DNA of 20,640 nucleotides from an uncultured Paracoccaceae bacterium (GCA_937927675.1 CALBSG010000122.1:1-20640), one strand, 5' to 3'; shown: positions 11,947-19,849, numbered from the stretch's first letter. Notes: generated from the sequence alone by a model not told the origin. Program-made: numbers and translations.

Positions 11947-13179
11947 ATGACCAAACCGCTTGATCTTGATTTCGTCCGCCGCCAGTTCCCGGCGTTTTCC
12001 TCGCCCGTGCTGTCCAGCCATGCATTTTTTGAAAATGCCGGCGGCAGCTATCCTTGCCAACAGGTCGTTGATCGGCTGCATCGCTTTTATCTGGATCGCA
12101 AGGTGCAGCCCTATGGGCCTTATCCGGGCGCGCAGGCCGGCGGCTCCGAAATGGACGAGGCGCGCACGCGCCTTGCCGCGATGATGGGCGTCAAGCGCGA
12201 AGAGGTCAGCTTTGGCCCCTCGACCTCGGCCAATACCTACGTTCTTGCACAAGCGGTGCGGCAGTGGCTGCGCGGGCAGAATGCGGCGATTGTCGTGACC
12301 AATCAGGACCATGAGGCCAATTCCGGTGTCTGGCGGCGTCTGGCCGATGAGGGGATCGAAGTGCGCGAATGGGCGCTTGATCCCGCCACCGGCAGCCTTG
12401 ATCTGGCCGATCTGCGCAAGCTGCTGGCCGATGGCCGGGTGAAACTGGTGGCCTTCCCGCATTGCTCGAACGTGATCGCAGAGATCAACGATGTGGCCGC
12501 AATCGCCGCCATCGCCCGCGAGGCGGGGGCGCGGACGGTCGTGGATGGCGTCAGCTATGCTCCGCACGGCTTTCCTGATGTGCCGGAACTGGGCTGTGAT
12601 GCCTATCTTTTCTCGGCCTATAAAACCTATGGCCCGCATCAGGGCATCATGGTGCTGCGCGAAACCTTTGGCATGGAATTGCCGGGGCAGGCGCATTTCT
12701 TCAACCATGGCACGCTTTACAAACGCCACACGCCGGCTGGCCCCGATCACGCGCAGGTCGCGGCCTGTGCGGGCATGGCCGACTATGTCGATGCGCTGGC
12801 GGCTGCGCATGGGATTTCGGGCGATGCGCTTTCGCGCAACAAGGGTGTGCATGACCTGATGCGCGCGCAAGAAGTGGCGGTGATCGCGCCCTTGCTGGAC
12901 TATCTGGCCGCGCGCAACGATGTTCGCTTGATCGGCCCGCGTGATGCTGGCCGCCGCGCCCCGACCGTGGCGGTCGAACTGGACCGCGCGGCCGAGCCGG
13001 TGTCCGAAGAACTGGGCCGCAATGGGATCGCCTGCTGGGCCGGCGACTTCTATGCGGTGCGGCCCTTGGCCGCTTTGGGCATCGACCGCGACAAGGGCGT
13101 CTTGCGGCTGTCGGCCACGCATTACACCAGCGCCGAAGATGTGACCCGCCTGATCGCGGCGTTGGACAAGGTGCTGTAA
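11947..13179 (+). CDS. Class V aminotransferase / cysteine desulfurase-like protein
   Basis: This 410-residue protein is a PLP enzyme of the class V (NifS/CsdA-like) family. The cofactor lysine is K226 in FSAYKTYGPHQG, and VDGVSYAPHGFPDV carries the aspartate that contacts the pyridine nitrogen. HCSNVIAEINDV and FGPSTSANTYVLAQ are other family blocks. Members include cysteine desulfurases, selenocysteine lyases, kynureninase-like and isopenicillin-epimerase-like enzymes. I do not see an obvious mobile-loop catalytic cysteine in the position expected of housekeeping desulfurases, so the reaction is unassigned. No suf or isc scaffold genes are nearby. The start at 11947 is preceded by AGGA at 8 bases, embedded in an AGGAC-CC-GTCCT palindrome that touches the ATG. 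The neighbouring divergent binding protein hints at amine or amino-acid metabolism, but this is weak. Confidence 0.88.
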   Translation: MTKPLDLDFVRRQFPAFSSPVLSSHAFFENAGGSYPCQQVVDRLHRFYLDRKVQPYGPYPGAQAGGSEMDEARTRLAAMMGVKREEVSFGPSTSANTYVLAQAVRQWLRGQNAAIVVTNQDHEANSGVWRRLADEGIEVREWALDPATGSLDLADLRKLLADGRVKLVAFPHCSNVIAEINDVAAIAAIAREAGARTVVDGVSYAPHGFPDVPELGCDAYLFSAYKTYGPHQGIMVLRETFGMELPGQAHFFNHGTLYKRHTPAGPDHAQVAACAGMADYVDALAAAHGISGDALSRNKGVHDLMRAQEVAVIAPLLDYLAARNDVRLIGPRDAGRRAPTVAVELDRAAEPVSEELGRNGIACWAGDFYAVRPLAALGIDRDKGVLRLSATHYTSAEDVTRLIAALDKVL

Positions 13180-13249
13180 GGCGAAATGTGCGGGCCGCGC
13201 GGGTTGGTGGGCTTGGCCTGCGATAACCTGCGCGGTTCGACATATTTTT

Positions 13250-13264
13250 GAACTGCGGATGAAC
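13250..13264. promoter_or_regulatory. LexA-type SOS box upstream of phr
   Basis: GAAC at 13250-13253 and GAAC at 13261-13264 are separated by exactly seven bases (TGCGGAT). GTTC-N7-GTTC, or its complement, is the known LexA operator of Rhodobacter and other alphaproteobacteria. It lies 43 bases before the photolyase ATG and overlaps the candidate -35 element. A further GTTC at 13235-13238 makes an inverted arrangement with the first GAAC. Confidence 0.55.
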
Positions 13265-13287
13265 CACAGACGCGGCGCGCGCGTATA
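13260..13287 (+). promoter_or_regulatory. ECF-sigma (RpoE/ChrR-type)-like promoter for phr-cfa
   Basis: TGAACC (13260-13265) and CGTATA (13282-13287) are separated by 16 bases. The Rhodobacter sphaeroides RpoE promoters, which answer to singlet oxygen, follow TGATCC with a CGTAAGA-like -10 at this spacing. One mismatch in the -35 and one or two in the -10 leave this uncertain. The photolyase gene phrA is an established RpoE target in that species. The start point would fall a few bases after 13290, leaving a very short leader. Confidence 0.45.
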
Positions 13288-13306
13288 TCCTTGAAAAGGG
13301 GATGAA

Positions 13307-14722
13307 ATGACTGACGCACCGTTGATCTTGTGGTTCCGCCGGGACCTGCGCCTTTCGGATCATCCGATGCTGACGGCGGCCGTGGCCAGTGGGCGTCCGC
13401 TGATCCCGGTGTTCATCCTAGACCCCGATACGGACGCTTTGGGGGCTGCGCCAAAGTTTCGACTGGGCTTGGCGATTGAAACCTTTGCCAAGACGCTGGG
13501 CGCCGTTGGCTCGCGGCTGATCCTGCGACGCGGCCCGGCGCGTGAAGTGCTGCAAACCCTGATTGCCGAGACCGGGGCGACGGGGGTCATGTGGAGCCGG
13601 ATGTATGACGCGCCCTCGCGGGATCGCGATCAGGCGGTGAAGGCTGCGCTGAAGGCGCAAGGGTTGGTGGCGGAAAGCCATCCCGGCGCGCTGATCTTTG
13701 AACCTTGGGAGGTCGAGACGGGGCAGGGCGGGCCTTACCGGGTGTTCACCCCGTTCTGGAAGGCTGTCCGCGGCCGCACAATTGCAGCGGCGGCGCCCGC
13801 GCCAAAGGCGCTGCCGGCCCCGCAGGCGTGGCCGCTGTCTGACGACCTCGCCGCTTGGCAAATGGCGGCGGCGATGCGGCGGGGGGCCGCTGTGGTCGCG
13901 ACGCATCAGCGGGTCGGTGAAGCCAAGGCTTTGACGCGGCTAGAGGAATTTGCCGCTGGCCCAATGGCGGCCTATGCCGCTGAGCGGGATTTTCCGGGGA
14001 TATCCGGGGCCACCTCGGGCCTGTCAGAAAACCTTGCTTGGGGCGAGATCGGGCCGCGCACGCTTTGGCATCGGGGCTGGCGGGCGATGGAGATGGGCAA
14101 TGCCGGGGCCGAGACATTCCTGAAAGAGGTGGTCTGGCGCGAATTTGCTTGGCATCTGTTCTACCATTACCCGACGATGGACCGGACCAACTGGAAGGCC
14201 GATTGGCAGGCCTTTCCATGGCGTGCCGACAATGCCGATGCCGAGATATGGCGCAAAGGGTTGACGGGGGAACCCCTTGTCGATGCCGCCATGCGCGAAC
14301 TTTACGTCACTGGTCGGATGCACAACCGCGCCCGCATGATCGTGGCCAGCTATCTGACCAAACATCTCTTGACCGATTGGCGCGTGGGTCTGCACTGGTT
14401 TGCCGATTGCCTGACCGATTGGGATCCGGCGGCCAATGCGATGGGCTGGCAATGGGTGGCGGGCTGCGGCCCCGATGCCGCCCCCTATTTCCGCATCTTC
14501 AATCCGGCGGGTCAGGCGGAAAAATTCGACGCCGATCAGACCTATCGCCGGGAGTGGGTGGCCGAACTCAGCCGCGCGCCGGGGGCCAAGGCGTTGAGCT
14601 ATTTTGATGCGGTGCCAAAGGCGTGGCGGCTTGACCCCGCGCGGCGCTATCCAATGCCGCTGGTGGATCTGGCCGAAGGGCGCGCGCGGGCGCTTGCCGC
14701 CTTGGCGCAAGGAAAAGCTTGA
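13307..14722 (+). CDS. phr: Deoxyribodipyrimidine photolyase
   Basis: DNA photolyase splits UV-induced pyrimidine dimers using blue light and reduced FAD. The 471-residue product is the class I CPD photolyase length. The N-terminal antenna domain starts LILWFRRDLRLSDHPML. The C-terminal FAD domain includes DAAMRELYVTGRMHNRARMIVASYL, then MGWQWVAGCGPDAAPYF and RIFNPAGQAEKFD, which match the flavin and DNA-lesion contact regions. The start has AAAAGGGG 5-6 bases upstream. It opens a run of same-strand genes: cfa begins 70 bases after the stop, followed by trgA and trgB. The upstream 127 bases carry a LexA-type box and an ECF-sigma-like promoter, both sensible for a DNA-repair gene. A cryptochrome function is possible in the superfamily, but the sequence looks like an ordinary photolyase. 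Confidence 0.95.
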   Translation: MTDAPLILWFRRDLRLSDHPMLTAAVASGRPLIPVFILDPDTDALGAAPKFRLGLAIETFAKTLGAVGSRLILRRGPAREVLQTLIAETGATGVMWSRMYDAPSRDRDQAVKAALKAQGLVAESHPGALIFEPWEVETGQGGPYRVFTPFWKAVRGRTIAAAAPAPKALPAPQAWPLSDDLAAWQMAAAMRRGAAVVATHQRVGEAKALTRLEEFAAGPMAAYAAERDFPGISGATSGLSENLAWGEIGPRTLWHRGWRAMEMGNAGAETFLKEVVWREFAWHLFYHYPTMDRTNWKADWQAFPWRADNADAEIWRKGLTGEPLVDAAMRELYVTGRMHNRARMIVASYLTKHLLTDWRVGLHWFADCLTDWDPAANAMGWQWVAGCGPDAAPYFRIFNPAGQAEKFDADQTYRREWVAELSRAPGAKALSYFDAVPKAWRLDPARRYPMPLVDLAEGRARALAALAQGKA

Positions 14723-14792
14723 GCCGCGCTGCATGTTCTGGAAATCTGGGGAGCAGGAACCCTGGGCCAGTAAATCTTGGGGGGGTGTTTCG

Positions 14793-16001
14793 ATGGATGT
14801 TCTGACCTCGGTCAAGGGGCAACACGGTTTGCCGCGCTATTTCGTGGCGGCCTTTGATCTGGCAAAGCGGATGAAAAACGGGCGGTTGGATTTTGTTCTG
14901 CCCGACGGACGGCGTTTTCGCGCCGAAGGGCAAAACCCCGGTCCGGTGGCCGAAATCCATGTGCGGGAGCCAGATGTCTTTGCCCGGTTGATCCGCGAGG
15001 GGGATTTGGGCTTTTGCGAGGCCTATCTGGACGGCAGTTGGACCACACCCGACCTGCAGGCCGTGATGGATGTGGCGCAGGCCGGCAATAACGAGGTGCT
15101 GGACGGTTTTCCCGGCTTTGCCCTTGTGCGCGGCTATGAACGCCTCCGCTTTTGGCTGCATGGCAATTCCAAACGGCAGGCCAAGAAGAACATCGCGGCA
15201 CATTATGATCTGGGCAATGCCTTCTATCGCCTTTGGCTGGATGACAGCATGACCTATTCCAGCGCCCTGTTCCGCTCGGGCCAAGAAAGCCTTGAGGTGG
15301 CACAAGAGGCGAAATACGCCAGCATGGTCGATCAGATGGGTGCGCACCCCGGCGATCATGTGTTGGAGATTGGCTGCGGTTGGGGGGGCTTTGCCGAATA
15401 TGCCGCCGCAAAGCGGGGCTTGCGTGTCACGTGCCTGACCATCAGTCAGGCGCAGTATGACTTTGCCGTGGCGCGGATCGACCGGGCCGGTCTGGCCGAC
15501 CGTGTGACGATCAAGTTGCAAGATTACCGCGATGAACACGGGGTCTATGATGGCATCGCCAGCATCGAGATGTTCGAAGCGGTGGGCGAAAAATACTGGC
15601 CCACCTATTTCGCCACCCTGCGCGAGCGGCTGAAACCGGGGCGGCAGGCGACGCTTCAGATCATCACCATCGGCGATGACCGCTTTCCGCTTTATCGGCG
15701 TTCTGTTGATTTTATTCAGAAATACATCTTCCCCGGCGGCATGTTGCCTTCCCCTTCGGCCTTGCAGGCCGAGATCGCGCGCGCCGGGCTGGTGTTTCAG
15801 CACTCGGTCGAGTTTGGCCAAAGCTACAGCCAGACCTTGCGCCGCTGGTATGATACGTTCAACGCGCGCTGGGCCGAGGTGCAGGCCATGGGTTTTGACG
15901 ATCGGTTCCGGCGGATGTGGAACCTGTATCTGACCTCTTGCGCGGGGGCGTTTCAGGGCGGAAACTGTGATGTGACGCAGGTTACTGTCAAACGGCCCTG
16001 A
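14793..16001 (+). CDS. cfa: Cyclopropane-fatty-acyl-phospholipid synthase family
   Basis: Cfa enzymes transfer a methylene group from SAM to the double bond of membrane-phospholipid acyl chains. Some Rhodobacterales relatives instead methylate or desaturate vaccenic chains on the way to furan fatty acids. The 402-residue product has the N-terminal lipid-binding domain (FCEAYLDGSWTTPDLQAVMD), HYDLGNAFYRLWLDDSMTYS, the SAM loop VLEIGCGWGG (residues 190-199), YIFPGGMLPS and, near the end, YLTSCAGAF with Cys383 at the position of the active-site cysteine in E. coli Cfa. The start at 14793 follows a G-rich site; an earlier in-frame ATG at 14733 lacks support. It follows phr by 70 bases and precedes trgA by 20, so it belongs to the stress unit. 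In R. sphaeroides a cfa gene is reported with phrA in the RpoE regulon. Confidence 0.93.
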   Translation: MDVLTSVKGQHGLPRYFVAAFDLAKRMKNGRLDFVLPDGRRFRAEGQNPGPVAEIHVREPDVFARLIREGDLGFCEAYLDGSWTTPDLQAVMDVAQAGNNEVLDGFPGFALVRGYERLRFWLHGNSKRQAKKNIAAHYDLGNAFYRLWLDDSMTYSSALFRSGQESLEVAQEAKYASMVDQMGAHPGDHVLEIGCGWGGFAEYAAAKRGLRVTCLTISQAQYDFAVARIDRAGLADRVTIKLQDYRDEHGVYDGIASIEMFEAVGEKYWPTYFATLRERLKPGRQATLQIITIGDDRFPLYRRSVDFIQKYIFPGGMLPSPSALQAEIARAGLVFQHSVEFGQSYSQTLRRWYDTFNARWAEVQAMGFDDRFRRMWNLYLTSCAGAFQGGNCDVTQVTVKRP

Positions 16002-16021
16002 TTTCAGTTCGAGGTTTTTCG

Positions 16022-16462
16022 ATGCCCACTGCCCCCAAATTGATTGCCGCTGTTTTCTTTGCTTGTGTTGCCGCCCTTGCTGCCCATCTGTTCATCCCGG
16101 TCTTGCCCGAGGGCACACAGATCAAGATGTTTCGCGAACTCTCTGCCGGGATTGGCTTTTTTTGTGGTTGGTTCATCATGGGGCGGACCGTGGGGCGCGG
16201 CATGGTCGAGGCGGTCAATCGCGGCTTGGTCACCTCGGTTGCGGTGCTGTTTTGGTGCCTGTTGCTGTTTTCAATCTACTTCATGGTCCGCAAATCCACC
16301 CGGATGATGTATGACGGGCCGATGGATGCGGTCTTGGGGATTTTGGAATTGATGTTGGAATATGGCGCGCTCTTGCGCCATCCGGCCACGCCTGTCGCCT
16401 TGGCGATCGGGGGTGTTCTGGGTGGCATGCTGACCGAGGCCACCGGGCGACGTTGGAGCTGA
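16022..16462 (+). CDS. trgA: TrgA family membrane protein (tellurite resistance)
   Basis: TrgA was identified in R. sphaeroides together with TrgB as a locus contributing to high-level tellurite resistance; its biochemical role is unknown. This 146-residue protein starts MPTAPKLIAAVFFACVAALAA and has three or four membrane segments. The blocks LPEGTQIKMF, GFFCGWFIMGRTVGRGM, RGLVTSVAVLFWCLLLFSIYFM and RMMYDGPMDAVLGILELMLEYG match the family as I know it. A GAGG site precedes the ATG. It lies 20 bases after cfa and 5 bases before trgB, so all are probably co-transcribed. Presence beside trgB supports the name; tellurite resistance in this organism is inference. Confidence 0.9.
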   Translation: MPTAPKLIAAVFFACVAALAAHLFIPVLPEGTQIKMFRELSAGIGFFCGWFIMGRTVGRGMVEAVNRGLVTSVAVLFWCLLLFSIYFMVRKSTRMMYDGPMDAVLGILELMLEYGALLRHPATPVALAIGGVLGGMLTEATGRRWS

Positions 16463-16467
16463 CGGCC

Positions 16468-17151
16468 ATGCGCTCGGATGACAAGGAAACCCGCGATCGG
16501 GCCGGGCGGGCGGTCCCGGCCAGCCTGCGACGTCGCCCCGTGGCGGGGGATGTGACGATTGCAAGCCGCAGCCAACCCCATGAGGGGTTCTTTGCGGTTG
16601 AAGAACAAGAGTTGCGCCATCGCCGCTTTGATGGGGGGCTGAGTGTGCCGTTGCATCGCACGGCCTTTATCTCGGGCGATGTTGTGACGGTCTTGCCCTA
16701 TGATCCGGCGCGCGACCGGGTGCTGTTGGTCGAGCAGTTCCGCTTTGCCCCCCATGTGCGCGGCGATGCCAACCCTTGGAAGCTGGAGGCGATTGCCGGG
16801 CGGATCGACGCGGGCGAAACGCCCGAGCAGGCCGCCCGGCGCGAGGCGCGGGAGGAGGCGGGACTGGTGCTGGACGCGCTTGTGCCGATTGGTGAATACT
16901 ACCCCAGCCCCGGTGCCTTTGTGGAATACATCTATTCCTATTTCGCGGTGGTGGACCTGCCCGACAGTGCCGCAGGTCAGTTCGGCCTTGCGGACGAGGC
17001 GGAAGACATTCGCGCCCATCTGGTCTCTTTCGAACATCTGCTGCAATTGTGCCAAAGCGGCGAGGTCGACAATGCGCCGCTGATCCTATCGGCACTGTGG
17101 CTTTCTGGGCGACGGGGGGCCTTGCGCGGGCAACAAGTGGGGCAGGGCTGA
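16468..17151 (+). CDS. trgB: NUDIX hydrolase, TrgB / ADP-ribose pyrophosphatase-like
   Basis: This 227-residue protein carries a complete NUDIX box: GRIDAGETPEQAA followed by RREAREEAGL, matching G-x5-E-x7-REUxEExGU, near residues 110-132. The N-terminal part (VPLHRTAFISGDVVTVLPYD, VLLVEQFRFAP) matches ADP-ribose and nucleoside-diphosphate-sugar pyrophosphatases, which hydrolyse compounds such as ADP-ribose to AMP and ribose 5-phosphate. TrgB of R. sphaeroides belongs to this group. ATG at 16468 is preferred because GGAG lies 9 bases upstream; a TTG at 16453 overlapping trgA is the alternative. The gene ends the tight phr-cfa-trgA-trgB run. How a NUDIX enzyme contributes to tellurite tolerance is not known to me; removal of damaged nucleotide derivatives is a plausible idea. 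Confidence 0.9.
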   Translation: MRSDDKETRDRAGRAVPASLRRRPVAGDVTIASRSQPHEGFFAVEEQELRHRRFDGGLSVPLHRTAFISGDVVTVLPYDPARDRVLLVEQFRFAPHVRGDANPWKLEAIAGRIDAGETPEQAARREAREEAGLVLDALVPIGEYYPSPGAFVEYIYSYFAVVDLPDSAAGQFGLADEAEDIRAHLVSFEHLLQLCQSGEVDNAPLILSALWLSGRRGALRGQQVGQG

Positions 17152-17216
17152 TCCTTGCCCTTGCAAGGCAGGCCACGCCGGGGCTAACTGGACCGACCGT
17201 TCCGATGAGAGCCCGC

Positions 17217-17906
17217 ATGCCCGACGACGCCCGTCCAGAAGACACCCGGCCAGACGACACCCGCAAGGTGCCCAGTCATGAGCTGACCTATGTGCGCTTG
17301 CGGGACATGGTCCTGTTCGGCGCGCTGGCGCCGGGCCAGCCTGTCACCATTCAGGGTCTGATCGCCGATCTGGGTGCGGGCATGACCCCGGTGCGCGAGG
17401 CGATCCGCCGCCTGACAGCCGAGGGCGCGTTGGAGCCGCAGGGCAACCGTCGGGTGACGGTGCCGCGGCTGGAACCTGCTGTGCTGGACCAACTCGCCTT
17501 TGCCCGGCTCACCATCGAGCCGCGGTTGGCCGAACTGGCTGCCGCGCATCTGACGTCGCGTCTGATCGACCGTCTGGCCGCGCTGGATGATCGGGTGAAT
17601 GCGGCAATCCGCACCGGCGATGTGGCTGCCTATCTGACCGCGAACCACGCCTTCCACTTTGCGCTTTACGAGGCGGCAGGGGCGGGCGTGCTTTTGGATA
17701 TGGCGCGGTCGATGTGGCTGCGCTTTGGCCCGTCGTTGCGGGTGGTGGCAACCTTGGCCGGGGCCACCGGCCTGCCTGACCAGCATGTCGAGGCACTGGC
17801 CGCCATGCGCGCGGGCGACGGTGCAGCGCTTGCCCGGGCCATCCATGATGACATCGCCCAAGGGGTTGAAGAGGTCCGCGCGGCGCTGGCGCGGGGCGAA
17901 GTTTAA
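17217..17906 (+). CDS. GntR-family transcriptional regulator, FCD subfamily
   Basis: This 229-residue regulator has an N-terminal winged helix-turn-helix (LTYVRLRDMVLFGALAPGQP, then LIADLGAGMTPVREAIRRL with the classic TPVREA recognition region, and ALEPQGNRRVTVP as the wing). A helical FCD effector domain follows, with NHAFHFALYEAAG and a later DQHVEALAAMRAGD region carrying the histidines and acidic residues that usually bind a metal and a carboxylate ligand. The start could be 17205 or 17217; 17217 is chosen for a GAGAG site. It lies 65 bases after trgB but directly upstream of the aminotransferase gene, so it is more likely that gene's regulator. The 115-base gap between them contains a matching palindrome and promoter. 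The effector may be an amine or keto acid of that pathway. Confidence 0.92.
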   Translation: MPDDARPEDTRPDDTRKVPSHELTYVRLRDMVLFGALAPGQPVTIQGLIADLGAGMTPVREAIRRLTAEGALEPQGNRRVTVPRLEPAVLDQLAFARLTIEPRLAELAAAHLTSRLIDRLAALDDRVNAAIRTGDVAAYLTANHAFHFALYEAAGAGVLLDMARSMWLRFGPSLRVVATLAGATGLPDQHVEALAAMRAGDGAALARAIHDDIAQGVEEVRAALARGEV

Positions 17907-17917
17907 GGCGGCTTCAA

Positions 17918-17931
17918 AATTTGATCAAATT
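17918..17931. promoter_or_regulatory. Perfect palindrome AATTTGATCAAATT, likely GntR operator
   Basis: This 14-bp palindrome lies just upstream of the -35 element of the aminotransferase promoter. Its core TTTGATCA recurs at 17949-17956 inside the promoter spacer, exactly 29 bp downstream, and TGATC occurs again at 17944-17948. Two sites bracketing the -35 box of a gene adjacent to a GntR regulator suggest repressor binding. Confidence 0.6.
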
Positions 17932-17933
17932 CC

Positions 17934-17962
17934 TTGAACGCAGTGATCTTTGATCATATTCT
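17934..17962 (+). promoter_or_regulatory. Sigma-70-type promoter of the class III aminotransferase gene
   Basis: TTGAAC (17934-17939) and TATTCT (17957-17962) are separated by exactly 17 bases. Transcription would start near 17969, giving a leader of about 50 bases before the AAGGGA site and the ATG at 18022. A copy of TTTGATCA (17949-17956) occupies the end of the spacer, where a bound regulator would block RNA polymerase. Confidence 0.65.
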
Positions 17963-18021
17963 GCGACCAACGGCCCGTTGCTCATGGTGACTCGGGGCCC
18001 ATTGGACCGAAGGGATAGCGC

Positions 18022-19416
18022 ATGAACGTGATCACCAACCACATGTCGACGGCCGAGCTGCAAAAGCTGGATGCCGCCCACCACATGCACCCCTTCACCG
18101 ATGCCAATGGCCTTGCCGCCAAGGGCGCGCGGATCATCAAATCGGCCAAGGGCGTCTATCTGACCGACAGCGAAGGCCAGCAGATCATCGACGGCATGGC
18201 CGGGCTGTGGTGCGTCAACATCGGCTATGGCCGTCCGGAGCTGGGCAATGTTGCCAAACGGCAGATGGACGAGCTGTGCTATTACAACACCTTTTTCCAG
18301 ACCACCCATGTTCCCGCCATCGCGCTGGCCGCCGAACTGGCCAAGATCGCGCCCGAGGGCATGAACCACACCTTCTTTGCAGGCTCTGGGTCTGAAGCGA
18401 ACGACACCAATATCCGCCTTGTCCGCCGCTATTGGCAGGTCAAGGGCATGCCGGAAAAGCGCGTCATCATCGCGCGCAAGAATGGCTATCACGGGTCGAC
18501 CATGGGCGGCGGCAGCCTTGGCGGCATGTCCCCGATCCACGCCCATGGTGGCAAGATTGATGGCATCCATCACATCGACCAGCCTGATTGGTGGAGCGAA
18601 GGCGGCGATATGACGCCTGAGGAATTCGGTCTGGCCCGCGCCCGCCAGCTGGAAGACGCCATCAAAGAGATCGGCATCGACAAGGTTGCCGCCTTTATTG
18701 GCGAGCCCATTCAGGGTGCCGGCGGCGTCATCGTGCCGCCCGCCACCTACTGGCCGGAAATCCAGCGTATTTGTGACAAATACGGCATCCTTCTGGTGCT
18801 GGACGAGGTCATCACCGGCTTTGGCCGCACCGGCAACATGTTCGCCGCCACCACCTTTGGCATCAAGCCACACATCATCACCATCGCCAAAGGCCTGTCG
18901 TCGGGCTACCAGCCGATCGGCGGCTCGATCATCCATGATGAGGTGTTCAATGTGGTCGCCGAGGGCGGCGAACTTTACCACGGCTATACCTATTCCGGCC
19001 ATCCGGTTGCCGCGGCGGTCGCCTTGGAAAACCTGCGGATCATTCAGGAAGAAGGCGTTGTGGAGCATGTCCGCGACGTGGCCCATCCCTATCTGGCCGA
19101 AAAATGGCATGCGCTGGCCGATCATCCGATGGTGGGCGAAACGAAATTGGTGGGCCTGATGGGCTCCATCGCGCTGACGCCGAACAAGGCGACGCGGGCC
19201 AAATTCGCGTCCGAGGCGGGGACCGTCGGCTATAAGGTGCGCGAGCGCTGCTTTGCCAACAACATCATCATGCGCCACGTCGGGGATCGCATGATCATCG
19301 CCCCGCCGTTGGTTATCAAACCGGCCGAAATCGACATCCTGATGGAACGCGCCAAGAAATCGCTGGATGAGGCCTATAAGATCGTCAAGGACGAAGGCCT
19401 GTTCGTCGCGGGCTGA
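18022..19416 (+). CDS. Class III omega-aminotransferase (putrescine/taurine/beta-alanine type)
   Basis: This 464-residue PLP enzyme transfers an amino group from an omega-amine or amino acid to a keto acid, usually pyruvate. The cofactor lysine is K290 in TIAKGLSSGYQPIGG. LLVLDEVITGFGRTG holds the aspartate that contacts the PLP ring, and GSGSEANDTNIRLVRRYW binds the phosphate. MHPFTDANGLAAKGARII at the N-terminus and YTYSGHPVAAAVALENL are characteristic of the SpuC/omega-transaminase branch, whose members use putrescine, spermidine, taurine, beta-alanine or 1-phenylethylamine. The true substrate is not readable. A clear AAGGGA site precedes the start. It has its own promoter with putative GntR operators and a terminator 26 bases after the stop. 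A polyamine role would fit the PotD-type binding protein about 6 kb away, but that link is weak. Confidence 0.93.
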   Translation: MNVITNHMSTAELQKLDAAHHMHPFTDANGLAAKGARIIKSAKGVYLTDSEGQQIIDGMAGLWCVNIGYGRPELGNVAKRQMDELCYYNTFFQTTHVPAIALAAELAKIAPEGMNHTFFAGSGSEANDTNIRLVRRYWQVKGMPEKRVIIARKNGYHGSTMGGGSLGGMSPIHAHGGKIDGIHHIDQPDWWSEGGDMTPEEFGLARARQLEDAIKEIGIDKVAAFIGEPIQGAGGVIVPPATYWPEIQRICDKYGILLVLDEVITGFGRTGNMFAATTFGIKPHIITIAKGLSSGYQPIGGSIIHDEVFNVVAEGGELYHGYTYSGHPVAAAVALENLRIIQEEGVVEHVRDVAHPYLAEKWHALADHPMVGETKLVGLMGSIALTPNKATRAKFASEAGTVGYKVRERCFANNIIMRHVGDRMIIAPPLVIKPAEIDILMERAKKSLDEAYKIVKDEGLFVAG

Positions 19417-19442
19417 TCGCCCGGTACAGGGGCAGAATAAGA

Positions 19443-19465
19443 GGGCGGCTTTCGGGCCGCCCTTT
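19443..19465 (+). terminator. Intrinsic terminator after the aminotransferase gene
   Basis: GGGCGGC (19443-19449) pairs perfectly with GCCGCCC (19456-19462) around a TTTCGG loop, followed by TTT. It sits between convergent genes and touches the stop codon of the DUF454 gene, so it may work in both directions. Confidence 0.82.
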
Positions 19466-19849
19466 CTACATCTGCGGTCCGTCTGGCCGCGTCCAGATCC
19501 AGCTTCCCATCACCATCAACACCAGCGCCTGAACCGCAAGCACCCTCCAGCCAAGGCCAAGCATCAGGCTCAGGCCAAGGGCCGCGGTCATCGCTGTCAG
19601 CGCCATACGTTTGGCCTTGGGGGAAATCGCCCGATAATCGCGCCAATCGCGGATCGCCTGGCCGAACAGGCGATGGCTTATCAGCCAGTCATGCAGGCGC
19701 GGCGAGGATTTGGCAAAACAGGCAGCGGCCAGCAACATGAAGGGCGTGGTCGGCAGCAAAGGTAAGACCAGCCCCGCCGTGCCAAGGGCAAGCGCTGCAA
19801 GGCCAAGGGTGATCCAGAAAAAGCGCATGTCGACCCGGTGCTTGGACAT
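19466..19849 (-). CDS. DUF454 (YbaN-like) inner-membrane protein
   Basis: This protein of about 127 residues has the DUF454 signature LPLLPTTPFMLLAAACFAKSS, then RLHDWLISHRLFG and AIRDWRDYRAIS, followed by two further membrane segments. The family is widespread and of unknown function. The start is uncertain: 19849 (MSKHRVDMRFF) has only a weak ribosome binding site, and 19828 (MRFFWITLG) starts directly at the first membrane segment. The frame is open upstream to 20014, but that extension is a polar, unlikely sequence. It is divergent from the partial gene at the window end, with about 160 bases between the starts. No good promoter could be placed there for either gene. Confidence 0.85.
   Translation of the reverse strand: MSKHRVDMRFFWITLGLAALALGTAGLVLPLLPTTPFMLLAAACFAKSSPRLHDWLISHRLFGQAIRDWRDYRAISPKAKRMALTAMTAALGLSLMLGLGWRVLAVQALVLMVMGSWIWTRPDGPQM

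Noticed and set aside
17914..19278. A 454-codon open frame opposite the class III aminotransferase
   Set aside because: The plus-strand frame has all aminotransferase motifs, a promoter and a ribosome binding site; the opposite frame has none of these.
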